Of a DNA stretch of 64,000 nt, positions 11,500 through 23,260 are shown piece by piece. The number at the start of each line of letters is the position of its first letter. The stretch's first letter is position 1. The stretch is from Zanthoxylum bungeanum. Its lineage: Eukaryota > Streptophyta > Magnoliopsida > Sapindales > Rutaceae. Below the pieces are notes generated by a model, which saw only the letters and a list, made by a program, of their open reading frames with translations, had not been told where the DNA came from and did not search any database. The position numbers were made by a program, and so were the translations under genes. The DNA lies in NCBI GenBank assembly GCA_019454045.1, contig SKCR01021434.1, forward strand, positions 248,001-312,000, written 5' to 3'.

Positions 11500-14133
11500 T
11501 GTTAGGGTTGGTGCTCAGAGTGCCAATCCGGATCGTATTTATGTCCGATTCATAAATACGAGTAACTCTATTTTCCATAATATTACTAATTTAATGGTAG
11601 CACCCTCGTCTTTTCTACACTTATTCGATCTAATTACGATTAGATATCTGATTACGATTTGATCGAAGCTGAATCTGGTTCAGTGACACATGTATATTAG
11701 ACAAAGACCCTAGGATTTATAATATAGTACACAGTTACAACGTAGTTTGTAATTGGCATTGGGAAGCACACTATAAGATGTATATCCTTAAATAAAGTTC
11801 ATGGTCAAGATTTACTAACACGGGTCGGTTAGTAAAATCCACTGAGACCAGTATATGTCGTATATCATGACTTGGTCCGATGGTTTATCCCAGTGAATGA
11901 TGAGTCTCGCGAGACTCATTTAAACATGTGGGTGTTTATTTGATAATACACTGAACGACTCAGTATATGTCGTATATCATGACTTGGTCTGATGGTTTAT
12001 CCCAGTGAATGATGAGTCTCGCGAGACTCATATAGACATGTGGGTGTTTATTTGATAAGACACTGAACGACTCACTGAAGATTTCCTAATAGATGATACA
12101 CCAACGTCAATAGGAATCTTCTCGAGTTGAGCGAGCATAGTGGTCTTTCGACTTGAGATACCACAGTGGGATATATGAGTTATCCTCCACACTTTGATGG
12201 TAGTCACGTCACCGATCAATTCATGATCAGACCTCCGCCTGTTCGTTGGGTATGGACTGATGCTTATGATATCCAGTGCGTATCAAGATAGGATCTGTCA
12301 GTCCTGTGTACAGGGCATAGGCATCCGCACGTGTTTACGATCTAGTAAATTCATGGCCGTGGTATAACTTTGGAAATTAGTTCCGAGTGTTATTTAGAGA
12401 TCGTAAATTGAAAGCCGACTATATTATATCGAACGAATTTGACGTTCTCTTCTATATCGCAGGTATAATATGGATAACCTGTGACGGAGGGATTATACGT
12501 ATGCAATGACCTCGGCTTGCATAGTTTAGCGAGATTATCTGTGGTCGTCATAATTCACGAGTGGGTGGATTATGGACACGAAATTGGATTTCGTGACTGA
12601 TAAATCTAAACTTAGAGAGTCCCACAATATGAAGTGTACTCGTTGAGCACTTGGGCAACACGATATGAATAATACGGATTATTCATAATACTTCACCGGA
12701 TTAAATGAGTTAATTCGGATCGTTTAATCGGTTAAACGATAACACATGTATTAGAGGATTTTGGCCTATCTTAATTATTGTGTATTTGTATTTGATATAT
12801 AATACGATTAGATACATATTAATTATTCGTCAAATGAGATTTTGACACAAATATATATGTACTTGTTATTTAATGTAAATAAAATACATATATGGATGTT
12901 ATTTAATTATTTAGTTATTAATTGTTAAATAATTAAATAATTGAAAATTAAATATCTTATCCATTTGTCATAATTAGTATGATAAATGGTAATATATAAT
13001 TGGAACACATGGCATGTTTTTTTATTAAACTGTATATGTTCAATTTTGATTGGTTACTATAAAGTTTGATTGAATTTAATTAGATTAAAATTACCAAATT
13101 ACCTAAATACCCTTGCTAAAGTCGGTTTCAAGAATTAAAAGGAAAAAATTGTTTTCTTTCTCATTCCATCATCTCCATGGCCGTGAGTCCTCTAAGAAAA
13201 TGGGTTTCAAATTTGTTTGATGATTCCATGAAGAAATAAAGGAAAAATTCAATAAAAAAGCTTGGAAATCAAGAGATTAAAAAGTAATATTCTACAACCC
13301 AAACTTAGAAATTAGTTTCATGTTTTCTTGAATTCTTAGAATAGTTCTAGGGTTCCTTTAAATCTGAAAATTTGGGGCTTTTGGTTATTGATGATGGATT
13401 GGAAGCTAATGAAGCATGTATGAAGTATATTGGATGAAATTATTGTAATTAGTATCTAATTTGTTCACTTGATGATGTGTTTCCATTCTAGAGTGTTATA
13501 ACCACTCTTGTAATGCCTATAATTGTTCTTGGGGGATTCATATGTGGTGACTTGATTTGGTGTTTTGATTAATTGATTTAGTCTTGAAAAATTAGATTTA
13601 AACCATGAAAAATCATTATTTCGGTTTCTGGATCAGATCTTATAAAACTGGAAATTTTGTGATGAATTTGATGTCATATGAATGTAATGGATGTGTTTTG
13701 GGAATTGGAACAATTATCGGAAAGTGTTTCGGAGTTGAAATAAGCGAAAATGGCGAAAAATGGTGTTACCGGGTGACTTTTGAGCCAACCGGGTGAGGGC
13801 TGTCCAAACTGTGAGTTCGTCACTGTTTGGGCTATCCATGAACTGTCATAACACAATTGGGGCTGACCTGGGCAGTCCCCATAAGTGTCGGGTGGTCGGT
13901 TCGGTCAAAAACACATTTGCGTCATTTTGCGGAAAAATAGTTTTCGTAAAAGTTTCGCGACATTTCAACCTTATTTATGTTGATTTTTGATATTGAATAA
14001 ATAGGTTTAGTGAAATATGAATAAATTATTCATATTAGATATTGTATAATTTATTCGGTAATTTGAAAAAGTTTTAAATTACGATTTCGCCCGAACCGCG
14101 CTTCCGCTGCGCCCTTCGCCCGAAACACCAACA
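11500..14133 (+). repeat. Copia F1 3' LTR
   Basis: Starts TGTTAGGGTTGGTGCTCAG directly after the purine tract and ends CACCAACA. It matches the inverted F2 LTRs (53801-56144 and 60880-63281) at both ends and in the middle. It holds a 112-bp tandem duplication (11849-12072). The left partner LTR is not in the window. Confidence 0.75.
11849..12072 (+). repeat. 112-bp tandem duplication with a 20-bp palindrome
   Basis: Two near-identical 112-bp units (11849-11960 and 11961-12072). Each contains the perfect 20-bp palindrome ATGAGTCTCGCGAGACTCAT. I could not see this duplication in the F2 LTRs. Confidence 0.85.
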
Positions 14134-15750
14134 CTATGCACTCATTAATCAAGTACGAAGCAAGATGGGATCCGTCGGCCCGTATTTGTACCATAAGAGG
14201 TTTAGGTATCCATGTGAGTAAAGTCATGATTCTTAATACTTTGACCAAATTCGATCACCTAGGGTGGATCACATCAGTTATGTAGAATCATTACATGTCG
14301 ACATGAGATGTGCGCCTCGAAAACTTGACGATGTATTCTATGTTTCCTAAGCACAACTCGGATAGCCTACGACAGAAGGATTGTTAAATATATGTGATAA
14401 CCTCGACTTGTATAGTTCAGAATGATCTTTCGTGTTCTTCGCGAATTCGGAGGTGGTCGAATTAAGTACATATTAGCTAGGTTTATATGACGAACGTGTC
14501 TGAACTTAGAGAGTCCCAATATGAAGTGTACTCATTGAGTACTTAACTAGCCAATTAATTTTGATAAAGATAATATTTGATATTATAATTATCAACTAAG
14601 ATAATCAAATGTTATTGGATAAGATTGATTATTTACTTTGACCTACTTGGATTATTTGGATTAATTCAATAATTAAACAAGGGCTTAATTATAAAATCAT
14701 AATTATCTCTACCATTTGAGGATATTATGATAATTATATGTATGTAATAATATGTGGTTTTGGCTTGATTTAATTGGATTAAATCAAATTGGCAAACATT
14801 GAACTAATATATTTCCTAATCCTTGTTTTGATTTAATTGGATTAAATCAAAGTGGTAGACAATAGAGATTAGTCACACCTAATTTTACATATTTGGACAA
14901 ATTAGATTAAACCCACCTAAAATTTGATTACAACTTTTATTAATTAAAAATTACCTAAGTTTTGCTATAAATAAAAAGCTTTAGGAAGGTTTTAATTAAG
15001 CAAAACAAATGCTTGAGAAAGCTAAATACAAGCAAGAATTATGGAAATTAGCCTAAGTTAGAGAAGTGTTTAGAGAAGCTTTGTGAGATTTCTACAACAT
15101 TTCAATTAGGAGAAATCAAGATTGGATCTTGGAGTGAAGCTTGCTAGCATTGGAATCAAGATTGGATCTTGGAGTCAAGCTTGCTAACTTTGGAATTTCT
15201 CCATAATATTTCAACAAGGAGAAGTAGATTGGATCTTTGAATCAACCTTGCTAAGTAAGTTTGATCTTCTCCAAAAGCTATGTTTTTCATTAGTGAGACA
15301 TATAGTGATGAATTATGTATTATATACATAATGTTGAAATTACGCTAATTAATTATATTAGGATGATTTGGAAGTATAAACACAATATGTTTGTAATTGG
15401 GTCAAAATATTTATGTTAGATATAGATATAAAATTATAGTTTGGAACTCTAGATAATAACTTAGAGCTAAGGCTATCATTCTATAATCACTTGATCACAT
15501 TTGGATGACCTAGAATTATTCACGAGTCACTTCATTATGGAATTTTAATTTGGTTTGTGTTTTGGATTCAAAATTTACGCAAGTTCGTATTTAGAATAAA
15601 TTTATGTTTTATAAAAGTATTTGATATTTTGAAAATCTTGATTTTTGTTGTATAACATGTGTTGATGTTGGTTTTGATGTTAAAATTAATTTTGGGTGTT
15701 TTCAAGAGTGTTTAGGGAAGGTTGAAAGGATTTAGAGTTGAAGACCTTAT
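14134..15750 (+). repeat. Copia G: diverged F-like LTR fragment
   Basis: The block near 14400-14560 (for example 'cttagagagtccc' and 'gaagtgtactcattgag') matches 12500-12650 of the F1 LTR, but the rest is much diverged. F1 therefore sits in or next to a related copia LTR. The right boundary is uncertain. Between 15090 and 15250 a short direct duplication 'caagattggatcttggagt' occurs. Confidence 0.45.
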
Positions 15751-16046
15751 TCCCTTCAGCTCTCTGTTTCCATAGAGCTGATGGGATTAAAACAAATAAA
15801 ATTCAAATGAAATAAAAAAAATCAATGCGCAGTATAGCCCGCGCGTCATGCGCGTTCAATTTTGTTTCTTCTCGTTGTGGATTTTTCAGACTTCGATTCA
15901 GCCCTGATATTTTCCTATATACTCGTAATGAAATATAGTATTTCATTAAATTATTTAAAATTATACCCATGCTTCATATCTAAGGATTTGACCCACTTAT
16001 GCTACACGAGACACCGATCCGACCCTAGGGGTTCCACATCTGCCCC
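15751..16046. other. Unassigned stretch
   Basis: Contains a GC-rich 'cgcgcgtcatgcgcg' patch near 15840, then AT-rich sequence. I find no match elsewhere in the window and no convincing gene. Confidence 0.3.
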
Positions 16047-16619
16047 AACAACATCATCATCTAGAAGAATAAAATTAGTTCATGACTAAATTAAAGAACA
16101 ATGAAATCTGAGTCAAGAACATATTGGATATCATTAGAGTTTAAAGAAAAAAAACTAGAAGATAAAACCCGAATCGAATTCCTTCGTCTTCGAACGTCAC
16201 CGTCTTCGTCTCCTCTTATCGCTCTTCAATTCCCTCCTTGATCTTTCTAAATTATTTGTTTAGAGCTCTCTAGTTGTGTCTTTTTCTCATTTTCTAGGAT
16301 TTTGGACGCACTTATGTATTTATAGGGAAGTCCTGGAGTCATTCTACATGTAGAAAACCGATTTCTTATGATGATAAAAATCGTATGGGGTGTCACGACA
16401 CCAGCTCCTCTGCCAGGATGACTTATTACTACATATTTTGCTTCACTGTGTGCTTCTTTTGTATCCTTAAACTCCTAAAACACATCCATTTGTCTCAAGA
16501 TCCATGCTCTAATGCTTCTTATCAATAAAACATAAAAGAAACTATGAAACACGTAATATAAACTAACAAAATAATAAGCTAATAGCATAAGAATATGTGG
16601 GTATAAATCACACTTATCA
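16047..16619 (-). repeat. Athila-C LTR, right copy, truncated
   Basis: Matches 3222-3636 of the left LTR, with extra sequence at 16420-16590 that the left copy lacks. The end ACTTATCA at 16619 is the LTR terminus. The left part of this LTR is missing. Confidence 0.75.
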
Positions 16620-16624
16620 AGTGG
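16620..16624. repeat. Target site duplication of Athila-C, right copy
   Basis: AGTGG, paired with AATGG at 2558-2562. The protease frame of Athila-A resumes here. Confidence 0.75.
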
Positions 16625-17050
16625 ACAAGTTCGTCTTTCCAGCGGACTTCATAGTTTTAGATATGAAGGAAGATAATGATGTCCCCATCATTCTTGGATG
16701 ACCTTTCTTAGCTATAGGCATAACACTGATCGATGTTCAGAAGGGTGAGCTGACCATGAAAGTGAAGGATCAAGATGTGACCTTTCATGTCTTCAAAGCC
16801 ATGCCTTGCCCGTAAGATGATGAAGAATGCCACATGATAGACAGTATTGGAGATGCAGGTCCAGAAACGACTAAAATCGGTCACCACAATGATAGCTTTG
16901 AGACGAGGCCACCAAAGACACTTACTGCAGACAAGAGAACTAAAATGGTTCATATGAATGTTTTTGACACGCCACATCCTGTTAAATTTGACCCGTGGAT
17001 GGAATCTTTTGTTGAACCGGTGATAAACCTTGGGGGACAGTTCATATAAA
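16620..17050 (+). pseudogene. Athila-A protease remnant, 3' part
   Basis: Resumes with [15 protein letters not shown], the same segment as 32127-32160 in Athila-B. It continues through PIILG, ITLIDVQKGELTMKV and FHVFKAM. In-frame stops lie after ILG (near 16699) and after MPCP. The tail (16834-17049, open for 71 codons) is not followed by reverse transcriptase: the next recognisable sequence is the 3' noncoding motif at 17160-17215. The pol core is deleted, as in Athila-B. Confidence 0.8.
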
Positions 17051-18287
17051 GAACGCTGCAGCAAGATTCTCATTTTTTCCATCTTGTGGACAGCAGAGCG
17101 TGAATGCGGCTGTCCTATCTCAAACAACTAAGTTTCCATGGGAGCCATCATGACCAATTGGGTGGTTACGTCTGGCTGAAGACGTTAAACTTAACGCTAG
17201 CTGGGAGGCAACCCATGCATTTATTTACTTTTCATTTCTTTATTTTATTTATTTTTTAGTTTAAATTTTATTCTTTTGTGTGACGTGTGTGATTGATGTG
17301 TGCATGTTTATTTATACAGGTATGGTCACAACCTGCATTGCATGCTCAGCTAACTTTTGACGAAGGCCACACTATAATGTAGAATCTAGGCTGAGTGACC
17401 CCTACGCGGTATTGTTGTTTCTTTCTTTATTCTTATTTATGGTATTTTTTTACATTATGGACAATGCATATTTTAAGTTTGGGGTGTGGATATTTCATCT
17501 GTTGTGCGGGTTTTGGTTAGTTTTAATTGCTATGCATAAAAAAAATTATCCTAGGTAGTAAAACATAATTTAATGATAAGATTGTTTGTCTTGGTGTGAA
17601 TCTTAGAAACGATAAGTTCCCAATTGAATTTTATTCAATGCCTTGAGTAGGTGATCTAGGTTAGACTTGTATGCACATAAAAGTAGGTTTCTAGCAATAA
17701 GAGCTTGGGTAGTTGACAAAGTGACTAGTTGAAAAAAATTACTTGACGATGAATGACTGTTTGCTTAGATATCTATCTCGGTTTGCTAGTGCTATGAGGT
17801 ATGGTATAGTGAAAAAAGGAATGGATGAAAAAAGAGGAAAAAAAAGGAAAAAGTTAAACTACCTATAATCGATAAGCGTGAAGCTACTCATGGGCGAATG
17901 TTAGGACCACCGGGAGGAGAAATGATACCTTAAATGGTAGGTATGTGAAAAGAAAATGAGAAAAATAAATCGTATCATACTGAGAAAAGAAAGACATACA
18001 CATATACTTTTGAGATATCTAGATTAGTTTGAACTATCGAATGTAAATTTTGAGAAAAAGTCACTGAGTTGACTTACTTAAGATTCGAGCTGTGATCTGA
18101 ACTTTTCACACACACTTGAGTCTAACTTAGATGAATTATTCAAGAACTTGAATTTGAGTTGTGTTGGGTATATTGAAGGTTCTTAGTTTTCGTTACTGGG
18201 CATTCTCTTTTGACAATAATATGTGTAACTCACATGACTGTTTTAAGTTTTATTTTTTATTTTGAATTTTTTCATCTGCTTGCATAT
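17051..18287 (+). mobile_element. Athila-A 3' noncoding region, part 1
   Basis: Starts with a block containing 'gacgttaaact' and 'gggaggcaacccatgc' (17180-17215), shared with 32865-32910 of Athila-B. A purine-rich 'aagtttggggtgtgg' motif lies at 17476-17490, corresponding to 34525-34540 in Athila-B. The stretch 17600-18235 also matches the minus strand of 22480-23260 in LARD-L. No gene is seen. LARD-L interrupts it at 18288. Confidence 0.65.
18283..18287. repeat. Target site duplication of LARD-L, left copy
   Basis: CATAT, identical to 26704-26708 and directly outside the TGTAG LTR end. Confidence 0.9.
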
Positions 18288-20597
18288 TGTAGGACACAGA
18301 AATCAGCGATGATGTTCTAGGCTCGCGGCCTAGTTGGGAGTATGGAATAGCTCGCGGGGAACTAAATCGGAGAAATAACATGGAGTCGTCACCCGGTGTG
18401 AACCGGGATAAAGATTTAAGGCCGCACTCACCCCTCGCAAGGGAAGACCTCAAACCTGTTGGGTTCGGAATGGTCCCTTTCTTATGCCACTTGTAATGAT
18501 GTGATTTGTGCAATATCTTAACCGAATCTACGCAACATTCTCAAGAACAACCTATATCTAGTTCATGTTCAAAAAGATAAATCCTATGTCTAAGTTTGCA
18601 TGCTTTAAAAGTAAGTCATCATAACGGCAAACATACGATATCACACCATGATCTCATAAGCATATTGAATTATTAAGCCCAAAAAATAAATAACAACCTA
18701 AACATAAACGTAAATTAAACTCCTATTGCAAAAGAAAAATAACTAAATCATGCATAAAAAAATAACATAAGCATGCTAAAAAAATAAATAACATACTAGA
18801 CTAAATCATGCTTAAGAAAAATATAAATAATCTACTAGACTAAATCATGCTCGAATACAAGGTAGGATGAAATGAAATACGTGTCTCTCTTAAGTGGTAC
18901 GTGGCATTGTATCCCAAGTGCAAACTGCAATACCGTCCATTCGGATTTGGCTACGGAATTTACATCCGGGTTTCCATCCGATATACCGCAAGAGAGAACA
19001 CATATTCCGTTCATCCGGAAATCACACCATGCATCAATAAATGACTCTCATGCGATAATATATTAAAATAAATAAAAGAAACAAAAGATAATAAATAAAG
19101 AAAGTGCCCTCAGGTCTAACCTCTTTTGTCGTCTCTCGAAAGCGCGTTACACGGCCGTCGGAAGGGTTGATATTCCGCAACTTTTCTGATTCACTAATCC
19201 AACATTTTCCTCACTGTTTCGCTGTTTGGACTGCTGTTTTCACTCCGTTTTGTTGTTGTTTTTGTTGTATTTTCTGGTCACTATTTTTGGTAATTAGGGG
19301 ACTGTTTTATGGGTTATTTGGACTGGTATGGGGGTAGTTCATCACTATTTTGGGCAATTTTTGGAATGTTTTTCAATACAGTTTTGGGACTATTTGGGGG
19401 GCATTTTTAAGGGTCTAAGATGCGGTAAAACTAGGCAGTTTTATGAGGGGTTGTGCGGCAATTTTTATGTGTGCAGGGGGCACAGTTTTTGGGTGGTTTA
19501 TACGGCAGTTTACTGGCAGTTTTTGGGTGGTTTGTGGTGCGGCTGAACTGAATAGGGATTTTGGCTGTTGGAGTGAAGATTACGTGGAGGGATGGTGTGA
19601 ATTGGGTCTGGGACGTGTGTTGAGTGTGGTGTGAAGAAGTAAGCGTGAAGGCAGATGGTGTGTATAGTTTAGGGCGTGAACGTTGAATGGAAGCAGGTGG
19701 CGTGTTGACGGCTTGGGGACGTGAGGGGTGTGAGGCAGACGTAAGTTTTCTTGATGCATTGAGGGCTATTGGTTTGTTGAAACGGTGAGGCAATGTGAGT
19801 GGAGTGTCTGATTGAGTAGAGTATTTACGTGAAGAAGGCAGTGAGTAAGGGGCAGAAGACGTGAATAAGCCTTTTTGTTTCTTCTGTGAATTATGTGTGA
19901 ATGCTTGAAGGTTTCTTGTGAATATTATGCGTGAATTGACTAGGTTTAATGTGTTGGTGAAGGGTTCTTTTTATAGGCAAAGGATGGGGGCTTTCCTTGT
20001 TTGAGAAGGAGAAGGATTTGTGCATTAAATGAAATATCTTTTTAAATTAGTATGGGATAAGGAAATCTTTTAATTAGGGAAGTGATTTGATTTAATTTGA
20101 TTTATTCTTTTTTAGTTAGGGATATGATTTGGTTTAATTAGGCAAGAGATCCATGAGATTTCTTTAATTTAGGAAGGAGATTTGGCTTGATCTTGTTTGA
20201 TTAGGGAAGGTGATTTAATTTAATTATGAATGTGATTTATGAGATTTTATTTTATTTTATTTAATTCAGGAATGAGATTAATTTGATTTAATTGGATTTG
20301 ATTTATTTAATTTAATTTGTGACATGTATTTTTTAAATGTTTTATTTATTTTTAAATTTGATTTAATGGGCTTGGGCTAGGTGTGTGACTTGCGGGGGTT
20401 TGGGCTAAGGATGTGTTTTAAAACAGAGGTCCAACAAGCGAACCCGAAGCTATTCCAGCGAATTAAATCCAACAGAAATGTCAATTCTTGACTCTTCCCT
20501 TCCGACGTCCGCTTCCCGCGGCTTCCACAATTAAAAAGGTAGTGTCTCCATGCGAGACTAATCATTGGGACTTATATGCAAAAGTACAGTGTCTACA
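18288..20597 (-). repeat. LARD-L left LTR (3' LTR)
   Basis: 2310 bp, closely similar to 24386-26703 with scattered substitutions. Contains a region of imperfect 'gatttgatttaattt' repeats (about 20030-20340). Starts TGTAGGACAC and ends GTGTCTACA on the plus strand. Confidence 0.9.
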
Positions 20598-20617
20598 GTC
20601 GCCCCCACTTTGATGGG
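20598..20617 (-). other. Polypurine tract of LARD-L
   Basis: Minus-strand AAAGTGGGGGCGAC directly before the LTR start TGTAGACACTG. It primes plus-strand DNA synthesis in LTR elements and fixes the minus orientation. Confidence 0.75.
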
Positions 20618-20734
20618 ACTTGTGCAGTGTGTAACAGTGACAATTCTATCAAAGTTATGCGATGTATTTTTACTTACATGGCTCGCCAACTGCCACCTGA
20701 CTTGCCTGTTGCTTCTAACTGAGTTGATATGGTG

Positions 20735-21430
20735 GCGAGGTGCCTCGACCCCTGGGCTTCATTCCCGAACCACCAAATGTGAGCTGTGCTGATGATGCAG
20801 TGGGCCATCGACCTTGGGATGCATCCCAGAACTGAAACCGACAATGGGGGCCCTCGACCCTGTGACGCATCCCAATACCGCTAACAATGTGGGCCTCGCC
20901 CTCAAACTGATGATGTAGTGGGTCCTCGACCCTGGGACGCATCCCGGAACTACAACTGATGATGCAGTGGGCCTCGACCCTGGGACGCATCCCGGAACTG
21001 CAACCGACAACGGGGGCCCTCGACCCTGGGATGCATCCCAATACCGTTGACAATGTGGGCCTCACCCTCGAACTGATGATGTAGTGGGTCTTCGACCCTG
21101 GGACGCATCCCGGAACTACAACTGATGATGCAGTGGGCCCTCGACCTTAGGACGCATCCCGGAACTGCAACCGACAATGGAGGCCCTCGACCTTAGGACG
21201 TATCCCAATATCGCTGACAATGTGGGCCTCACCCTCAAACTGATGATGTAGTGGGTCATCGACCCTGGGATGCGTCCCGGAACTATAAATGATGATACAG
21301 TGAGCCCTCAACCCTGGGACGCATCCCGGAACTGCAACCGACAATGGGGGCCCTCGACCGTGGTACGCATCCCTATACCACTGACAATGTGGGCCTCGCC
21401 CTCAAACTGATGATGTAGTGGGTCCTCAAC
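20735..21430 (-). repeat. Minisatellite with about 167-bp higher-order period
   Basis: Monomers of about 30-48 bp of the type 'ctcgaccctgggacgcatccc' are arranged in a repeating series of four variants. The marker 'gtagtgggtc' recurs at 20915, 21081, 21248 and 21415, giving 166-167 bp spacing. The open frames here on both strands are by-products of the repetition. Confidence 0.85.
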
Positions 21431-21680
21431 CCTGAAATGGTACTGATGTGGGCCTCGCCCTCAACTGATACTGATGTGGGCCTCGCCCCCAGAATGATAC
21501 TGATGTGGGCCTCGCCCAAAACTGATACTGACGTGGGCCTCACTCCAAACTGATACTGATATGGGCCTCGCCCTAAACTGATATGGGCCTCGTCCCAAAC
21601 TGATACTAATGTGGGCCTCGCCCCAAAATGATACTGACGTGGGCCTCGCCCCAAATTGATACTGATGTGGGCCTCGACCT
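21431..21680 (-). repeat. Short minisatellite, unit about 24-27 bp
   Basis: About nine or ten copies of 'tgatactgatgtgggcctcg' with a variable short tail. It shares the 'gtgggcctcg' core with the arrays on both sides. Confidence 0.85.
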
Positions 21681-22085
21681 TGGGACTCATCCCCAAAACT
21701 GATGGTGATGTGGGCCTCAGCCCTGAGACTTATCCCTAAAACTGATGCTGATGTGGTCCTCGGCCCTAGGACTCATCTCCAAAACTGATGCTGATGTGGG
21801 CCTCGACCCTGGGACTCATCCCCAAAAACGATGTTGATGTGGGCCTCGACTCTGGGACTCATCCCCAAAATTGATGCTGATGTGGGCCTCGACCCTAGGA
21901 CTCATCCCCAAAACTTATGTTGATGTGGGCCTCGACCCTAGGACTCATCCCCAAAATTGATGCTGATGTGGGCCTCGACCCTGGGATTCATTCCCGAAGA
22001 CTGCTGATAAAGCGGGCTTCGCCCTGGGACTTATCCCCGAAACATGGGCCTCGACCCTGGGATTCATTCCCGAAACTGATGATGC
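21681..22085 (-). repeat. Minisatellite, unit about 43 bp
   Basis: Eight or so copies of a unit built from 'gatgctgatgtgggcctcg' and 'accctgggactcatcccc', degenerating toward 22080. The three arrays look like successive expansions of one core. Confidence 0.85.
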
Positions 22086-22479
22086 TATGTTGCAGTCTCT
22101 GGTTGGCTTGTATTTGCCGTTTTCTCATTTTCTTTAAAACATGTGAACAAAAACAAGACAAAGATTGCGTGTATATGACGTGTATGCATTCATGCATGAA
22201 TGAATGTGTTTCATATTCTGATGGGTTAGGTCTTCCTTGTGCACTTCGGTGCTTCTTGCCTACAAAAGTCTTTAGTCGCCCCCTAGGTCTGCTTACAATT
22301 TCTTTTTGCCAGTTCTCTTCTGGTGATTGCTCAGTTTTCTTTTGTCTCATGGCTCAAGTTCCCATTATATCCCTTATTCACGGGGTGGTAGACTGGTCGT
22401 CCCTAGTCTTGATTTATCTTTCTGCTCTCTGTTGTTTGCACTTGGTCAAGATAAACCACATGGCGAGGCCTTCCATATC
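22086..22479 (-). other. LARD-L interior, unassigned
   Basis: Noncoding sequence between the minisatellites and the Athila-like block. A 229-codon plus-strand frame (21917-22606) crosses from the repeat array into this stretch without any domain, so I do not call it a gene. Confidence 0.4.
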
Positions 22480-23260
22480 ATCATACTATATCACATGCTA
22501 CGAAATAGTCCCAATAGTTACACATAATATTGCCCTCAAAGAATGCTCAGTATTGAAACCAGAGAACCTTCAAAACACTCAACGCAACTCAAATCCAAGT
22601 CTTTGAATAAATGATCTAAGCCAGACTCAAAGTGTCTGTGTGAAAAGGTTCCTTTGCAGATTCATCCCCAGGTGAGCCAACTCAATGATTTTGTTTCAAA
22701 AATTATGGTCGATGGGTCAAACCAACCTAGATGTCTCAATTATGCATGCAGTTACTTTTCTATGCTCCATGTGGTAAGGTTTTATTTCTCTTTTGTCTCT
22801 TTCTTTTTTCTTTTCATTTTGAACTTCTTTTTTCTTTTTTTTTTCTTTTTTTTTTTTTTTTTTTTTTTCAACACACCTACCCTTTAAGATAGAATTTCTC
22901 CTCATGGTGGTCCTAATACTCGCCCATGGGTAGTTTCACGCTTATCGGTTATAGGTGGTTCAATTCTTTTCTTTAGAGATTTTTCTTTCATTTTCAACCA
23001 TACCACACATCATACCATAAGAAAATCAAGATAGATATCTAAGCAAATGGTAATTCACCGACCTACAATTTCTTCAACTAGTCACCTTGCCAACTACTCA
23101 GGTTTTCACCGCTAAGAACCTATAATTAAGTGCTTACGAGTCTAACATAGATCAACTACTCAAAACATCAGATAAAAGCACATCATGAGTTTTTCGTTTC
23201 TAAGATTTCACCCTAAAGCAAACGATTTCATCATTGGACTTATGCCTAACTATTAAGGAC
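22480..23260 (-). mobile_element. Segment shared with the Athila 3' noncoding region
   Basis: The minus strand matches plus-strand 17600-18235 of Athila-A in order. Shared pieces include the 'gtgactagttgaa' block, 'gcttagatatctatct', the purine-rich run, 'ataagcgtgaa' with 'atgggcga', and 'aatatgtgtaact'-type sequence at the end. The long pyrimidine tracts on the plus strand (22800-22870 and 23270-23355) are the expanded counterpart of the purine runs at 17811-17855. Confidence 0.8.

Larger units (their letters stand above)
2563..16619 (-). mobile_element. Athila-C: minus-strand Athila-like element, interior replaced by copia debris
   Basis: The outer ends are two copies of one LTR in the same orientation (2563-3636 and 16047-16619), flanked by a 5-bp duplication. 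On the minus strand the LTR starts TGATAAGTG, close to TGATGAGTGG of Athila-B. It is preceded by a purine tract and a leader-like block matching the region before the Athila-B 3' LTR. No gag or pol of this element survives. From 3794 to 16046 the interior consists of pieces of copia elements and unassigned sequence. Confidence 0.75.

Noticed and set aside
18250..20594. Small genes in the LARD-L LTRs, repeated at 24960-25897
   Set aside because: The frames occur in both LTRs only because the LTRs are duplicates, and none has a recognisable domain.
20715..21696. Several overlapping minus-strand frames of 65-116 codons
   Set aside because: They are the translation of tandem minisatellites. They are open in more than one frame and carry no domain.
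20735..22085. A possible CRISPR-like array of regular repeats
   Set aside because: Repeats are head to tail without unique spacers, in a plant retroelement.
21917..22606. A 229-codon plus-strand frame
   Set aside because: It starts in the minisatellite and continues into a block that is noncoding in the related Athila-A region. It is antisense to the element.
22654..22905. Small frames with long Phe or Lys runs (also 23273-23515)
   Set aside because: Products of pyrimidine tracts that correspond to noncoding purine runs in Athila-A.
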